NCBI RefSeq assembly: GCF_019683595.1
Contig: NZ_JADGHZ010000026.1
Coordinates: 1-32,226, forward strand
Length of the DNA: 32,226 nt
Reading direction: 5' to 3'
Source: Sphaerobacter sp.
Lineage (GTDB): Bacteria; Chloroflexota; Chloroflexia; Thermomicrobiales; Thermomicrobiaceae
Shown in pieces: positions 23,167-32,192 of this stretch. The number at the start of each line of letters is the position of its first letter. The stretch's first letter is position 1. The translations under genes and the position numbers were made by a program. Under the pieces are notes generated by a model. The model was given only the letters and a program-made list of their open reading frames with translations. It ran no database searches and was not told the origin of the DNA.

Positions 23167-24609
23167 ATGCCATTTGATTCGCCGCGTGAAGCGTGTGGGG
23201 TGTTCGGGATCTACGCACCCGGCGAGGATGTGGCGCGGCTGACCTTCTTCGGCCTCTACGCGCTGCAGCACCGAGGTCAGGAGAGCGCCGGGATCGCAGC
23301 CGCGGACGGCCACGAGATTCGGCTGCACACCCGCATGGGCCTCGTCAACACGGCTTTCTCCGAAGAGGATCTGGCTCGCCTTCCGGGCCACATCGCCATC
23401 GGCCACACCCGCTACTCCACGACCGGGAGTAGCCGGCAGATCAACGCCGGGCCGTTTGTGGCGCGGGCGGAGAGCGGTCCGGTGGCGGTGTCGCACAACG
23501 GGAACCTGGTCAACGGCGAGAACCTGCGGCGCGAGTTGCTTGAGCGCGGGATCCCGCTTACCAGTACGACCGACAGCGAGGCGCTGACGTGGATGATCGC
23601 GCTGGCCCACGGGCCGGATCTGGCCTCACGCGTGCGGCAGGCAATGGCGCGCTTCGTCGGTGCCTATAGCCTGGCGGTCATGACGCCCGACGCGCTGGTG
23701 GGTGTGCGCGACCCGCTGGGTATCCGCCCGCTCTGTCTAGGACGCCTCAACGGAGGCTGGGTGATCGCCTCCGAGACGTGCGCGTTGGCGACGATCGGCG
23801 CCACGTTTGAGCGGGAGATCGAGCCGGGTGAGATCGTCGTCATCGACGCGCAGGGCGTGCGTAGCTACCCGACGCCGGAACCACCCGAGCGCCAGGCGAT
23901 GTGCCTGTTCGAGCTGATCTACTTCGCGCGGCCCGACAGCCTGTTGATGGGTGAGCGGCTCCATCTGGTGCGCCAGCGCATGGGCGCGGAGTTGTGGCGC
24001 GAGCACCCGGTCGAGGCCGATGTCGTTATTCCGCTGCCCGACTCGGCAACGCCCGCGGCCATCGGCTTCGCGCGGGCGTCTGGTATCCCGTATGCCGAGG
24101 GGCTGATCAAGAACCGGTACATCGGCCGCACCTTCATCCAGCCCGACCAGCGGTTGCGGGAGCAGGGGGTCAAGCTCAAGTTCAACGCCCTGCCGGAGGC
24201 GCTGGAGGGGAAGCGCGTCGTGCTCGTCGACGACACGATCGTACGCGGGACGACCAGCCGGCCCATCGTCGAGTTGCTGCGGCAGAACGGCGCGCGTGAG
24301 GTGCACATGCGGGTCCATGCGCCGCCGATCATGTGGCCGTGCTACCTCGGGGTCGACATGGCGCGGCGCGATGAGTTGATTGCGGCCCGGATGTCGGTGG
24401 AGGAGATCGGGCGCGCGATCGGCGCCGACTCGATCGGCTACCTGAGCCTGGAAGGGCTCATGCGTGCGATCAACCTGCCGCGCTCGCGGTTCTGCACGGC
24501 CTGCCTGACGGGTCAGTATCCGGTGCCGGTGCAGATGTCGCTCGACCCGTTGCCCACACGGTCGCGGGCGCCGGAGCCCGTGTTGACGGCCGAGCAAGAA
24601 GGTCATTAG
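23167..24609 (+). CDS. purF: amidophosphoribosyltransferase
   Basis: PurF commits PRPP to purine synthesis, using glutamine to form phosphoribosylamine. The 480-aa product starts with a short propeptide (MPFDSPREA) before Cys10, the glutaminase nucleophile, followed by GVFGIYAPG and LQHRGQESAGIA. The PRPP motif VVLVDDTIVRGTTS is in the C-terminal half. Cysteines in RQAMCLF, MWPCYLG and SRFCTAC match the four ligands of the 4Fe-4S cluster of the B. subtilis-type enzyme, so an oxygen-sensitive cluster and propeptide cleavage are expected. The ATG has GAAGGAAGG upstream. It is the last purine gene of the run; gcvT follows after 39 nt, so read-through into glycine cleavage is possible. Confidence 0.98.
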   Translation: MPFDSPREACGVFGIYAPGEDVARLTFFGLYALQHRGQESAGIAAADGHEIRLHTRMGLVNTAFSEEDLARLPGHIAIGHTRYSTTGSSRQINAGPFVARAESGPVAVSHNGNLVNGENLRRELLERGIPLTSTTDSEALTWMIALAHGPDLASRVRQAMARFVGAYSLAVMTPDALVGVRDPLGIRPLCLGRLNGGWVIASETCALATIGATFEREIEPGEIVVIDAQGVRSYPTPEPPERQAMCLFELIYFARPDSLLMGERLHLVRQRMGAELWREHPVEADVVIPLPDSATPAAIGFARASGIPYAEGLIKNRYIGRTFIQPDQRLREQGVKLKFNALPEALEGKRVVLVDDTIVRGTTSRPIVELLRQNGAREVHMRVHAPPIMWPCYLGVDMARRDELIAARMSVEEIGRAIGADSIGYLSLEGLMRAINLPRSRFCTACLTGQYPVPVQMSLDPLPTRSRAPEPVLTAEQEGH

Positions 24610-24648
24610 AATCGGGCGGCTATTGGGATTCGGGGAGGAGGGGGTGGC

Positions 24649-25764
24649 GTGCCCGAGTTGAAGCGGACGCCGTTGGCCGAGCGACATGAGCAGCTCGGCG
24701 CCCGCATGGTCGACTTTGCGGGCTGGTACATGCCGGTGCAGTACACCGGCATCATTCAGGAGCACCGCACCGTTCGTACGGTGGCGGGGTTGTTCGACCT
24801 CGGGCATATGGGCCAGGTCGAGGTGGCCGGTCCCGACGCGCAGGCGTTCCTCCAGTACGTCACCACCAACGACGTCACGGCACTGACCCCGGGTGAGGCG
24901 CAGTACTCGCTGCTGCTCTATCCCGACGGTGGGGTGGTGGACGACATCATCGTCTACCTGCGCCCCAGTGGCGAGAGCTACCTGGTCGTCGTCAACGCAG
25001 CTAACGCCGAGAAGGATCTTGCCTGGCTGGCCGAGCAGCGCGAGAAGCGGTCCGATCTCGACGTCACCATTACCGACCTGTCGCCACGGCTGGGCATGCT
25101 CGCGATCCAGGGCCCGAAGGCGGAAGCCATCCTCCAGCAGCTCACCTCGTCCGATCTGGGGGAGATCGCCTACTTCCACGCCGCGGAGATCGAGGTCGAC
25201 GGGGTCCCCTGTCTGGTGTCGCGCACCGGGTACACCGGGGAGGACGGCTTCGAGATCTACTGCCCGATCGAGAAGACCGAGCAGCTCTGGGATCGGCTGC
25301 TGCGGGTCGGCGAGCCGATGGGACTCAAGCCGATCGGGCTCGGCGCGCGGGATACGCTGCGCCTGGAAGCGCGCATGCCGCTCTACGGCAACGAGATCTC
25401 GGCCGACATCAGCCCGCTTGAAGCCGGTCTGGGTTTCGCGGTGAAGCTCGACAAGGGCGACTTCATCGGGCGTGAGGCGCTGCTGAAGCAGAAGGCCGAG
25501 GGGGTAAAGCGGCGCCTGGTCGGGTTCAAGCTGGTCGAGCGCGGCGGGGTGCCGCGCACGCACTACGAGGTCCAGGTGGACGGCCGGACGGTCGGCTTCG
25601 TTACCAGCGGCACGACGTCGCCGACGCTGGGCGAGAACATCGGCTTGGCGATCGTCGACCGCGAGGTTGCCGGGGTCGGCAAGCCGCTGGACATCATCAT
25701 TCGAGGGAAGCCGGTTCGCGCGGTCCAGGTGCGGACACCGTTCCATAAGCAGAAGGAAGCGTAG
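24649..25764 (+). CDS. gcvT: glycine cleavage system T protein (aminomethyltransferase)
   Basis: GcvT takes the aminomethyl group from lipoylated GcvH, releases ammonia and forms 5,10-methylene-THF. The 371-aa length is typical. Visible motifs are [20 protein letters not shown], the [11 protein letters not shown] stretch, [46 protein letters not shown] and a C-terminal [14 protein letters not shown]. The start is GTG at 24649-24651, with a very strong GGAGGAGGGGG just upstream. It is first of gcvT-gcvH-gcvPA. Only 39 nt separate it from purF, leaving no room for a glycine riboswitch and suggesting it shares the purF transcript. Confidence 0.97.
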   Translation: MPELKRTPLAERHEQLGARMVDFAGWYMPVQYTGIIQEHRTVRTVAGLFDLGHMGQVEVAGPDAQAFLQYVTTNDVTALTPGEAQYSLLLYPDGGVVDDIIVYLRPSGESYLVVVNAANAEKDLAWLAEQREKRSDLDVTITDLSPRLGMLAIQGPKAEAILQQLTSSDLGEIAYFHAAEIEVDGVPCLVSRTGYTGEDGFEIYCPIEKTEQLWDRLLRVGEPMGLKPIGLGARDTLRLEARMPLYGNEISADISPLEAGLGFAVKLDKGDFIGREALLKQKAEGVKRRLVGFKLVERGGVPRTHYEVQVDGRTVGFVTSGTTSPTLGENIGLAIVDREVAGVGKPLDIIIRGKPVRAVQVRTPFHKQKEA

Positions 25765-25802
25765 TACGGACTCCGGGCTCGAGGCAGAGGGAGGAATCGG
25801 AC

Positions 25803-26198
25803 ATGACGCAAGTCGCGCAGGGGCTGCGCTACACCAAGACGCACGAGTGGGTCAAGCTGGACGGCGACGTGGCGACGGTGGGCGTGACGGACTTCGCCCA
25901 ATCTGAGCTGGGTGACATCACCTACCTGGAGTTGCCCGAGCCCGGCACGACGGTGACCCAGGGTGAGCCGATGGGGGTCATCGAGTCGGTCAAGGCCGCC
26001 TCGGACATCTACTCACCGGTCAGCGGCGAGGTGATCGAGTCCAACAGCACCGTGGTCGATTCGCCGGAGCTGGTCAACTCCTCCCCGTACGAGGAGGGGT
26101 GGTTCGTCAAGGTGCGCGTCAGCGATCCGGCGGGCGTCGAGTCGTTGATGGACGCCGCGGCGTACGAGGCGTTCCTCAAGGAGGAGGGCGGCGCGTAG
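25803..26198 (+). CDS. gcvH: glycine cleavage system H protein
   Basis: GcvH is the lipoyl carrier that shuttles the aminomethyl intermediate between the P, T and L proteins. The 131-aa product shows YTKTHEWVKLDG at the start, VGVTDFAQSELGDITYLELP, and the lipoylation site GVIESVKAASDIYSP with Lys64, ending with NSSPYEEGWFVKVRVSD. The ATG is preceded by GGGAGGA. It lies 38 nt after gcvT and 33 nt before gcvPA. Lipoylation enzymes and the L protein are not in the window. Confidence 0.98.
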   Translation: MTQVAQGLRYTKTHEWVKLDGDVATVGVTDFAQSELGDITYLELPEPGTTVTQGEPMGVIESVKAASDIYSPVSGEVIESNSTVVDSPELVNSSPYEEGWFVKVRVSDPAGVESLMDAAAYEAFLKEEGGA

Positions 26199-26231
26199 GA
26201 GCGCCGCCGCACGTCAGGGAGGCAAACCCTC

Positions 26232-27578
26232 ATGTCGTTCGTCCCGCACACGCCAGCGGATCGCCAGGCGATGCTCGACGCCGTCGGCGTGCGCTCAATC
26301 GAAGAACTGTTTGAGCCGATCGATCCGGCGATTCGATTCCCGAAGCTGAACCTGCCGCCGCGCCTGTCCGAGCCGGAGGTGTCCCGGGAGGTCGCGCGGC
26401 TCGCCGCGAAGAACCTGAACGCCTCGACGGCGACGACATTCCTCGGGGCCGGCAACTACAACCACTATGTCCCGGCCACGGTTCATCAGATCCTCTTCCG
26501 CGGGGAGTTCTACACGGCGTACACGCCGTACCAGCCGGAGGTGGCCCAGGGCACGCTCCAGGTGATCTATGAGTTCCAGACGATGGTGGCGGCCCTGACC
26601 GGCATGGAGGTCGCCAACGCCTCGATGTACGACGGAGCGACGGCGCTGGCCGAGGGTGCGCTGCTGGCGGTCTCCATCCCGCGCAAGCGGACGAAGATCG
26701 TGGTGACGGGGACGCTGCATCCGCACTACCGCTCGGTACTGCGCACCTACACCCACGGCCTGGCTACCGAAGTGGTGGAGCTGCCGCTTCCGACCGACAC
26801 GCTGCGCGCGACGCCCGACATGCTCGACGGTTATCTCGACGAGACGACCGCATGCGTCGTCGTGCAATCACCCAACTTCTTCGGTCGGATCGAGGACATC
26901 GCGGGCTTCGCCGAGAAGGCGCACGCCGTCGGCGCGCGGCTGGTTGTCTCGACCTATCCGATCGCCCTGGGCCTGCTGAAGTCCCCGGGCGAGCTGGGAG
27001 CGGACATCGTGACGGCCGAGGGGCAGTCGCTTGGGAACGCGCAGTCGTTCGGCGGGCCGGTTGTGGGCCTGCTCGCATGCAAGCAGGAGTTGGTGCGGCA
27101 GATGCCCGGCCGCCTCGTCGGTGTCACCGAGGACTCCGAAGGCAAGCGCGGCTTCGTTCTGGCCCTCCAGACCCGGGAGCAGCACATCCGGCGCGAGAAG
27201 GCGACCAGCAACATCTGCACCAACCAGGGGCTGAACGCGCTGGCAGCGACGGTCTACATGGCGTCCCTTGGCCCGGGCGGCCTGCGCCAGGTGGCCTTGC
27301 TCTGCTACCACAAGGCGCACTACCTGGCCGAGCGCATCGCCGCGCTCCCCGGTTGGTCGGTCGTCGGCGAGGGGCCGTTCTTCAACGAGTTCGCGGTCCG
27401 CGCCCCGCGCGACCCGAAGGAGATCAACCGGGCGCTGGTTCAGGATGGCATCATCGGGGGCTACCCGCTGGGCGAGGTCGACGAGCGCCTGTCGGACATG
27501 ATGCTGGTGGCAACGACCGAGCTGAACACCCGTGAGTCGATCGATGCCTTCGTGGCGTCGCTCGAGCGACTCAGCTAG
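26232..27578 (+). CDS. gcvPA: glycine dehydrogenase (decarboxylating) subunit 1
   Basis: This is the N-terminal-type subunit of the two-part P protein, 448 aa, the usual length. Visible: FVPHTPADRQAMLDAVGV at the start, FLGAGNYNHYVPATVHQIL, FYTAYTPYQPEVAQGTLQ, ANASMYDGATALAEGALLA, VVQSPNFFGRIED and TSNICTNQGLNALAATVYM. The pyridoxal-phosphate lysine is carried by subunit 2 (GcvPB), which should act with it to decarboxylate glycine. That gene is not adjacent: a terminator and der follow. The ATG has GGGAGG about 9-10 nt upstream. It is the third gene of the gcv run. Confidence 0.97.
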   Translation: MSFVPHTPADRQAMLDAVGVRSIEELFEPIDPAIRFPKLNLPPRLSEPEVSREVARLAAKNLNASTATTFLGAGNYNHYVPATVHQILFRGEFYTAYTPYQPEVAQGTLQVIYEFQTMVAALTGMEVANASMYDGATALAEGALLAVSIPRKRTKIVVTGTLHPHYRSVLRTYTHGLATEVVELPLPTDTLRATPDMLDGYLDETTACVVVQSPNFFGRIEDIAGFAEKAHAVGARLVVSTYPIALGLLKSPGELGADIVTAEGQSLGNAQSFGGPVVGLLACKQELVRQMPGRLVGVTEDSEGKRGFVLALQTREQHIRREKATSNICTNQGLNALAATVYMASLGPGGLRQVALLCYHKAHYLAERIAALPGWSVVGEGPFFNEFAVRAPRDPKEINRALVQDGIIGGYPLGEVDERLSDMMLVATTELNTRESIDAFVASLERLS

Positions 27579-27606
27579 CTAACCGCGAGAGTAGCAAATG
27601 CAGGGA

Positions 27607-27639
27607 CGGGCGGGCCGTGTGCTCGCCCGCCCGCTTTCC
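27607..27639 (+). terminator. terminator after gcvPA
   Basis: Positions 27607-27615 and 27625-27633 form a perfect 9-bp G/C stem with a 9-nt loop, followed by CTTTCC. It lies 28 nt after the gcvPA stop and separates the gcv genes from der. Confidence 0.7.
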
Positions 27640-27692
27640 ACCCACCGGCGCAACGCCGCGGGCGGGCGTGACACGGAAGGACAGCAACGATC

Positions 27693-29030
27693 ATGGCACG
27701 ACCGTTAGTGGCGATTGTCGGCCGGCCGAACACCGGTAAGTCGACTCTTTTCAACCGCCTGGTCGGGGAGCGCCGCGCCATCGTCGAGGATCTCCCCGGG
27801 ACGACACGGGACCGGATCTATGCCGAGGCGAACTGGGGCGGGGTCACGTTCGACGTCGTGGATACCGGCGGGCTCCTGAGCGAGCAGGAGATCGAGCGGG
27901 CCTCGGCGGCCGAGATCGCGCAGGCGACCCAGGAGCAGGCGGAACTGGCCATCGAACAGGCCGACGTCATCGTCTTCATGGTCGACGGGCAGGCCGGGGT
28001 CACCGCCGGAGACCACGAGGTGGCCGACCTCATCCGGCGCTCCAAGCGGCCGGTCCTCCTGGCCGTAAATAAGGCCGAGGCGCGCACGATCCAGGATGCC
28101 GCGGTCGAGTTCTACGAGTTGGGACTGGGCGATCCCTACCCCATCTCGGCGCTGCACGGCATCGGTGTGGGCGACCTGCTGGATGCGATCGTCGCCCATC
28201 TGCCGGAGTCCACGGAAGCTGAGCGTGAGGAGGTGCCGAGCATCGCGATCGTGGGCCGGCCCAACGTCGGGAAGTCGGCCCTGCTCAACGCCCTGCTCGG
28301 CCAATCGCGGCAGATCGTCTCGCCGATCCCGGGCACGACGCGGGACGCGGTCGACACCGAAATCACCTGGGCGGGGAACCGGGTGGTGCTGGTTGACACG
28401 GCCGGGATCCGGCGCCCTGGTCGGATCGAGCGCGGGATCGAGAAGTACAGCGTCCTGCGTTCCACCCGCGCGGTGGAGCGGGCGGATGTCGCCGTCCTCG
28501 TCATCGATGCGACCGAGCCGTTCACGGCGCAGGACCAGGCGATCGCGGGAGCGATCGCCGAAGCCAAGAAGGGCATCATCGTCGCCGTCAACAAGTGGGA
28601 CCTCGTCGAGAAAGACCACCGCACCATGCAGGAGTTCACGGAGAAGGCTCGCGAGGCGTTCCACTTCATTTCCTATGCGCCGATCGTCTTCATCTCGGCG
28701 CTGACCGGGCAGCGGGTCAATCAGGTGATGGAGCTGGCGCTGGCGATCTTCGCCGAGCGGCAACGGCGCATCCCGACCGGAGAGCTCAACCGGGTGATCC
28801 GGGACGCCGTGTACCGGCACCCACCGCCGACGAAGCCGAACAAGTGGCTGAAGATCTACTATGTGACCCAGGCCGATGTGAACCCGCCGACCTTCGTGTT
28901 CTTCGTCAACGCGCCCCAGAACGTGCATTTCTCCTACAAGCGTTACCTGGAGAACACGCTGCGCAAGCATTATGGCTTCACCGGCACGCCGATCGTGATG
29001 CGGTTCCGGGCGCGCCGAGAGGATGCGTAG
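27693..29030 (+). CDS. der: ribosome-assembly GTPase Der (EngA)
   Basis: Der is the essential double-GTPase needed for maturation of the 50S subunit. The 445-aa product has two GTP-binding domains: the first with [21 protein letters not shown] and NKAE (acidic residue E instead of D, as in some other Der proteins), the second with [26 protein letters not shown] and NKWD. A KH-like C-terminal domain follows (from about residue 345; [23 protein letters not shown]). The ATG has GGAAGGA about 10 nt upstream. It stands between terminators and promoters of the gcv set and glyA, so it is probably a separate transcript, although no clear promoter was seen in the 53 nt after the terminator. Confidence 0.98.
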   Translation: MARPLVAIVGRPNTGKSTLFNRLVGERRAIVEDLPGTTRDRIYAEANWGGVTFDVVDTGGLLSEQEIERASAAEIAQATQEQAELAIEQADVIVFMVDGQAGVTAGDHEVADLIRRSKRPVLLAVNKAEARTIQDAAVEFYELGLGDPYPISALHGIGVGDLLDAIVAHLPESTEAEREEVPSIAIVGRPNVGKSALLNALLGQSRQIVSPIPGTTRDAVDTEITWAGNRVVLVDTAGIRRPGRIERGIEKYSVLRSTRAVERADVAVLVIDATEPFTAQDQAIAGAIAEAKKGIIVAVNKWDLVEKDHRTMQEFTEKAREAFHFISYAPIVFISALTGQRVNQVMELALAIFAERQRRIPTGELNRVIRDAVYRHPPPTKPNKWLKIYYVTQADVNPPTFVFFVNAPQNVHFSYKRYLENTLRKHYGFTGTPIVMRFRARREDA

Positions 29031-29090
29031 GAGCCGTGACGGCGCTGTCACCGTGCCGCGGCTGGACGCGCAAGCGGTGTTCATACGGTG

Positions 29091-29099
29091 TGCTACACT
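29091..29099 (+). promoter_or_regulatory. extended -10 promoter for glyA
   Basis: TGCTACACT, a TGN-extended -10, lies 52 nt before the glyA ATG in the 121-nt gap after der. No convincing -35 is present. It resembles the element before purF. Confidence 0.42.
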
Positions 29100-29151
29100 G
29101 ACCGGGAGGCAGGAGCCTGGAAGTGACGATGACCAGGGAAAGGATATCGGG

Positions 29152-30420
29152 ATGGGTGCGCTGCGGGCGGTAGACCCGGCAGTGGCGGATGCGATCGCGC
29201 AGGAGCAGCGGAGGCAGTCATCCACGATTGAGTTGATCGCATCGGAGAACTTCACGAGTGCCGCGGTGATGGAAGCCGCGGGGACGGTGCTCACCAACAA
29301 ATACGCTGAGGGCTACCCCGGCAAGCGCTACTACGGTGGGTGTGAATACGTCGACATCGTCGAATCCCTGGCACGCGACCGCGCCCGGCAGATCTTCGGT
29401 GCCGACCATGCCAACGTTCAGCCCCACTCAGGGTCGCAGGCGAACATGGCCGCGATGCTGGCCGTGCTCAAGCCCGGCGATCGGATCCTCGGGATGAACC
29501 TGCAAGAGGGTGGGCACCTCACGCACGGCTTCGGGATCAACTTCTCCGGCCGCCTCTTCGACGCTCATTTCTACGGTGTCGACCCGAAGACCGAGCGCAT
29601 CGACTACGACGCCGTGCGGCGCATCGCCCATGAGGTCAAGCCGCAACTGATCATCGCCGGTGCGAGCGCCTACCCGCGGGTGATCGACTTCGCCCGCTTC
29701 CGCGAGATCGCGGACGAAGTGGGCGCTGTGCTCATGGCGGACATCGCCCACATCGCCGGGATCATCGCGGTCGGCCTGCATCCCACCTCGGTGGGCGCGG
29801 CGCAGATCACGACGACCACCACGCACAAGACGCTGCGCGGCCCGCGCGGCGGCATGATCCTGTGCGAGGCGGAGTACGCGGAGGCGATCGACCGCACCGT
29901 GTTCCCCGGCACACAGGGCGGGCCGCTGCTGCACATCATCGCGGGCAAGGCGGTGGCCCTCCACGAGGCGATGCAGCCCGCGTTCCGTGAGTACATCGAG
30001 CGCGTGCTGGAGAACGCTCGGGTGCTGGCGGAGACGCTGCAGTCAGAAGGCTTCCGGCTGGTGTCGGGCGGGACCGACAACCACCTGATGCTGGTCGACC
30101 TGACGGAGATCGGGATCAGCGGCCGCAAGGCCGAGCGGCTGCTGGACGCCGTCGGCATCACCGTCAACAAGAACACCATCCCCGGCGACCCGCGGCCGCC
30201 GGCACAGGCAAGCGGCATCCGGTTGGGAACGCCGGCCATGACGACCCGCGGCTTCGGGCCGGACGAGATGCGGCAGACCGGTCGCTGGATCGCTGCGGTG
30301 CTGCGCGCGCCCGACGACGAGGCGCTGGCAGACCGGGTACGCCATGAGGTCGCGGAGATGGCTGCCCACTTCCCCGTGCCCGGTCTGGAATCCGCCGCTT
30401 CGGTGGCGGGTGGCGGCTAG
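29152..30420 (+). CDS. glyA: serine hydroxymethyltransferase
   Basis: GlyA moves the serine C3 to THF, giving glycine and methylene-THF, the main entry of one-carbon units. The 422-aa product shows [41 protein letters not shown], the pyridoxal-phosphate site [14 protein letters not shown] with Lys226, [18 protein letters not shown] and [17 protein letters not shown] 29152-29154 was chosen because AAAGGA lies 7-10 nt upstream and the protein starts with the expected region; the open frame reaches into the der-glyA gap without similarity. Glycine made here is the substrate of the gcv proteins upstream, and the methylene-THF feeds FolD/FchA at the other end of the window. Confidence 0.98.
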   Translation: MGALRAVDPAVADAIAQEQRRQSSTIELIASENFTSAAVMEAAGTVLTNKYAEGYPGKRYYGGCEYVDIVESLARDRARQIFGADHANVQPHSGSQANMAAMLAVLKPGDRILGMNLQEGGHLTHGFGINFSGRLFDAHFYGVDPKTERIDYDAVRRIAHEVKPQLIIAGASAYPRVIDFARFREIADEVGAVLMADIAHIAGIIAVGLHPTSVGAAQITTTTTHKTLRGPRGGMILCEAEYAEAIDRTVFPGTQGGPLLHIIAGKAVALHEAMQPAFREYIERVLENARVLAETLQSEGFRLVSGGTDNHLMLVDLTEIGISGRKAERLLDAVGITVNKNTIPGDPRPPAQASGIRLGTPAMTTRGFGPDEMRQTGRWIAAVLRAPDDEALADRVRHEVAEMAAHFPVPGLESAASVAGGG

Positions 30421-30452
30421 GGCAGCGGCGGCAGAGGGAGGTGGCACCGAGC

Positions 30453-31529
30453 ATGGGCCACGTGTTGATCGCACTAGCTGTCGCCCTGGCTGCCGGGGGG
30501 ATCTCAGCGAGCCTGATTCCGCAACTCACGGCACTGGCGCATCGGTTGGGACTCGTGCAGTACCCACGCGAGCGTGACGTGCATCAGAAACCGGTGCCCC
30601 GGATCGCCGGCCTCGGGATCTTCATCGGCTTTGTGGTGGCGCTGGCTGTCAGCTTCTGGTTGCCGGTGGACCGGTTCCCGATCGAGGTCGAGCGCATCCT
30701 CCTGCTCCTGATCGGTGCCACCCTTGTCGTCGGCGTCATGCTCTGGGATGACCTGGTGGGGATCTCGCCGTTTCCGAAGCTGCTCTGGCAGCTCGTCGCG
30801 GCCGCGATCGTGATCGTGCCACGGTTGCGTGGGCCGGATCACGGGCTGGTCATCGAGCAGTTCAACAGCCCCTTCGGCGGCGTCGTGCACCTCCCGCTGG
30901 TCGCAGCGATCCTCTTCACGTTCTTCTGGATCCTGGGCATGATGAACACGCTCAACTGGATCGATGGCCTGGACGGGCTGGCGGGGAGCGTCTCGCTCAT
31001 CGCCTGTGGTGTCCTGTTTATCCACACCTTCTTCCGCCCTGCGGGGAACCCCCAGTTCACGATCTCCCTCTTGCCGCTCGCGCTCGGCGCAGCCGTCCTC
31101 GGCTTCCTGCCCTTCAACTGGCACCCCGCCCGGATCATCATGGGTGACAGCGGCGCGATGTTCCTCGGCTTCACCCTGGCGGTGATCTCAATTATCGGCG
31201 GGGCCAAGATCGCCACCGCGCTCCTGACGCTGTGGGTGCCGATCCTGGACGTCGCCTGGTTGATCCTCTACCGCCTGGTGAACGGCAGGTCGCCCGCGCG
31301 GGCCGACCGCGGTCACCTGCACCACCGGCTGCTGGATCTCGGCTGGTCGCAGCAGCAGATCGTGTTCTTCATCGCCGCGATCTCGGCGATCCTGGGTGCG
31401 ACCTCGTTGCTGCTGCCGTGGCCGCAGCTCAAGCTGGCTGCCCTCGTATTGGCCGGAGTGATCGGGGTGGTGCTGCTCAGCGTGCTGGCGCGCCGGACCG
31501 GGCAGGAATTGAAGCGCGCGGCGGACTAG
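30453..31529 (+). CDS. WecA/MraY-family phospho-sugar:polyprenyl-phosphate transferase
   Basis: This 358-aa polytopic membrane protein, with about ten or eleven hydrophobic segments, belongs to the family that transfers a sugar-1-phosphate from a UDP-sugar to undecaprenyl phosphate. Conserved cytoplasmic-loop motifs are visible: VPRIAGLGIF, LWDDLVGISPFPKL, MNTLNWIDGLDGLAGSVS, MGDSGAMFLGF and GHLHHRLLDLG. The HxHHR-type motif fits WecA/TagO-like GlcNAc-1-P transferases better than MraY, so the likely product starts a wall or surface glycan. ATG 30453-30455 follows GGGAGG at 11 nt; a GTG four codons earlier overlaps that RBS. It lies 32 nt after glyA and 26 nt before the next gene. The exact sugar is unknown. 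Confidence 0.9.
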   Translation: MGHVLIALAVALAAGGISASLIPQLTALAHRLGLVQYPRERDVHQKPVPRIAGLGIFIGFVVALAVSFWLPVDRFPIEVERILLLLIGATLVVGVMLWDDLVGISPFPKLLWQLVAAAIVIVPRLRGPDHGLVIEQFNSPFGGVVHLPLVAAILFTFFWILGMMNTLNWIDGLDGLAGSVSLIACGVLFIHTFFRPAGNPQFTISLLPLALGAAVLGFLPFNWHPARIIMGDSGAMFLGFTLAVISIIGGAKIATALLTLWVPILDVAWLILYRLVNGRSPARADRGHLHHRLLDLGWSQQQIVFFIAAISAILGATSLLLPWPQLKLAALVLAGVIGVVLLSVLARRTGQELKRAAD

Positions 31530-31555
31530 CGTTCGGAGGAACGGAGGTCAGCGGC

Positions 31556-31999
31556 GTGCCGATCTACGAGTATCGCTGCCACGACTGTCGCCGGCGTGTC
31601 AGCATCTTCTTCCGCTCGGTGGCCGCGGCATCCGCGCCGCAGTGCCCGCGCTGCGGCGGCACCAACCTGGAGCGCCTCTTCTCGCGGGTGGTTGTGCGGA
31701 GAGGCTCAGCGCGATCGGGGCACGAGGTCGCCGATGACGCCTGGGACGCGGGTGACGACGCCGGTGACGTCGGAGAATCACCCTTCGACCTGGGGGATGT
31801 GCCGGGATTGGATGACGACGCTGACCCGCGCGAGATCGCGCGGTGGACGCGGGAGATGAGCGCCAGCCTGGGGGAGCCGCTGGATCCCGAGCTGGACCAG
31901 GCGCTGGCGGATATCGAGCGCGGCGCGGACCCGGAGGAGGTGCTGGACCGCGTCGCTGACGCTGACCTGGACGATCCGCTGGATCCGGAGGGAGACTAG
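31556..31999 (+). CDS. FmdB-type zinc-ribbon protein with acidic tail
   Basis: The 147-aa product begins PIYEYRCHDCRRR, the start of the FmdB/CxxC regulatory-domain family, with a four-cysteine zinc ribbon (C8, C11, C30, C33; QCPRCGG) and the following NLERLFSRV. Such domains occur in small proteins of uncertain role, some annotated as regulators. The remaining 100 residues are very acidic and rich in Asp, Glu, Gly and Pro, and contain a predicted helix REIARWTREMSASLGEPLD, a stretch that recurs in this family from related genomes as I recall. The start is GTG 31556-31558 with GGAGG 8 nt upstream. It is probably co-transcribed with the WecA-like gene (26-nt gap). No target can be named. Confidence 0.85.
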   Translation: MPIYEYRCHDCRRRVSIFFRSVAAASAPQCPRCGGTNLERLFSRVVVRRGSARSGHEVADDAWDAGDDAGDVGESPFDLGDVPGLDDDADPREIARWTREMSASLGEPLDPELDQALADIERGADPEEVLDRVADADLDDPLDPEGD

Positions 32000-32006
32000 A
32001 CCCTCG

Positions 32007-32192
32007 TTATTGGAGCAGCAGATCGAAGCGCAATTGGTCCTCGTCGCGCCGGCCCAACAGCGAGACCAGATGGACCACCGCGGAGAAGACGCGGTGCCCC
32101 AGCAGTGCGCCGAGCGTCGTGCCGCCGATGACGCCACAGATCACGCCGAGCGCGAACGGATAGATGAACGGGGTTCGCGGGCCCTGCGACAT
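32007..32192 (-). CDS. small membrane protein, function unknown
   Basis: The 61-aa product has a glycine-rich hydrophobic stretch (about residues 9-32, PFALGVICGVIGGTTLGALLG), likely one membrane helix or hairpin, and a charged tail RRDEDQLRFDLLLQ. It resembles small YtxH-like membrane proteins in layout, but no family was recognised. The start was set at ATG 32190-32192 because GGAGGGG lies 6 nt upstream; the open frame extends seven codons further without support. It converges with the zinc-ribbon gene, 7 nt from its stop. Its promoter may lie beyond the window end. Confidence 0.62.
   Translation of the reverse strand: MSQGPRTPFIYPFALGVICGVIGGTTLGALLGHRVFSAVVHLVSLLGRRDEDQLRFDLLLQ

Noticed and set aside
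24610-24648. glycine riboswitch before gcvT
   Set aside because: The purF-gcvT gap is only 39 nt, too short for the aptamer, and no aptamer motif is seen.
28050-28100. NKAE instead of NKxD in the first G domain of Der as a defect
   Set aside because: Glutamate at this place occurs in other functional Der proteins as I recall, so it is ordinary variation.
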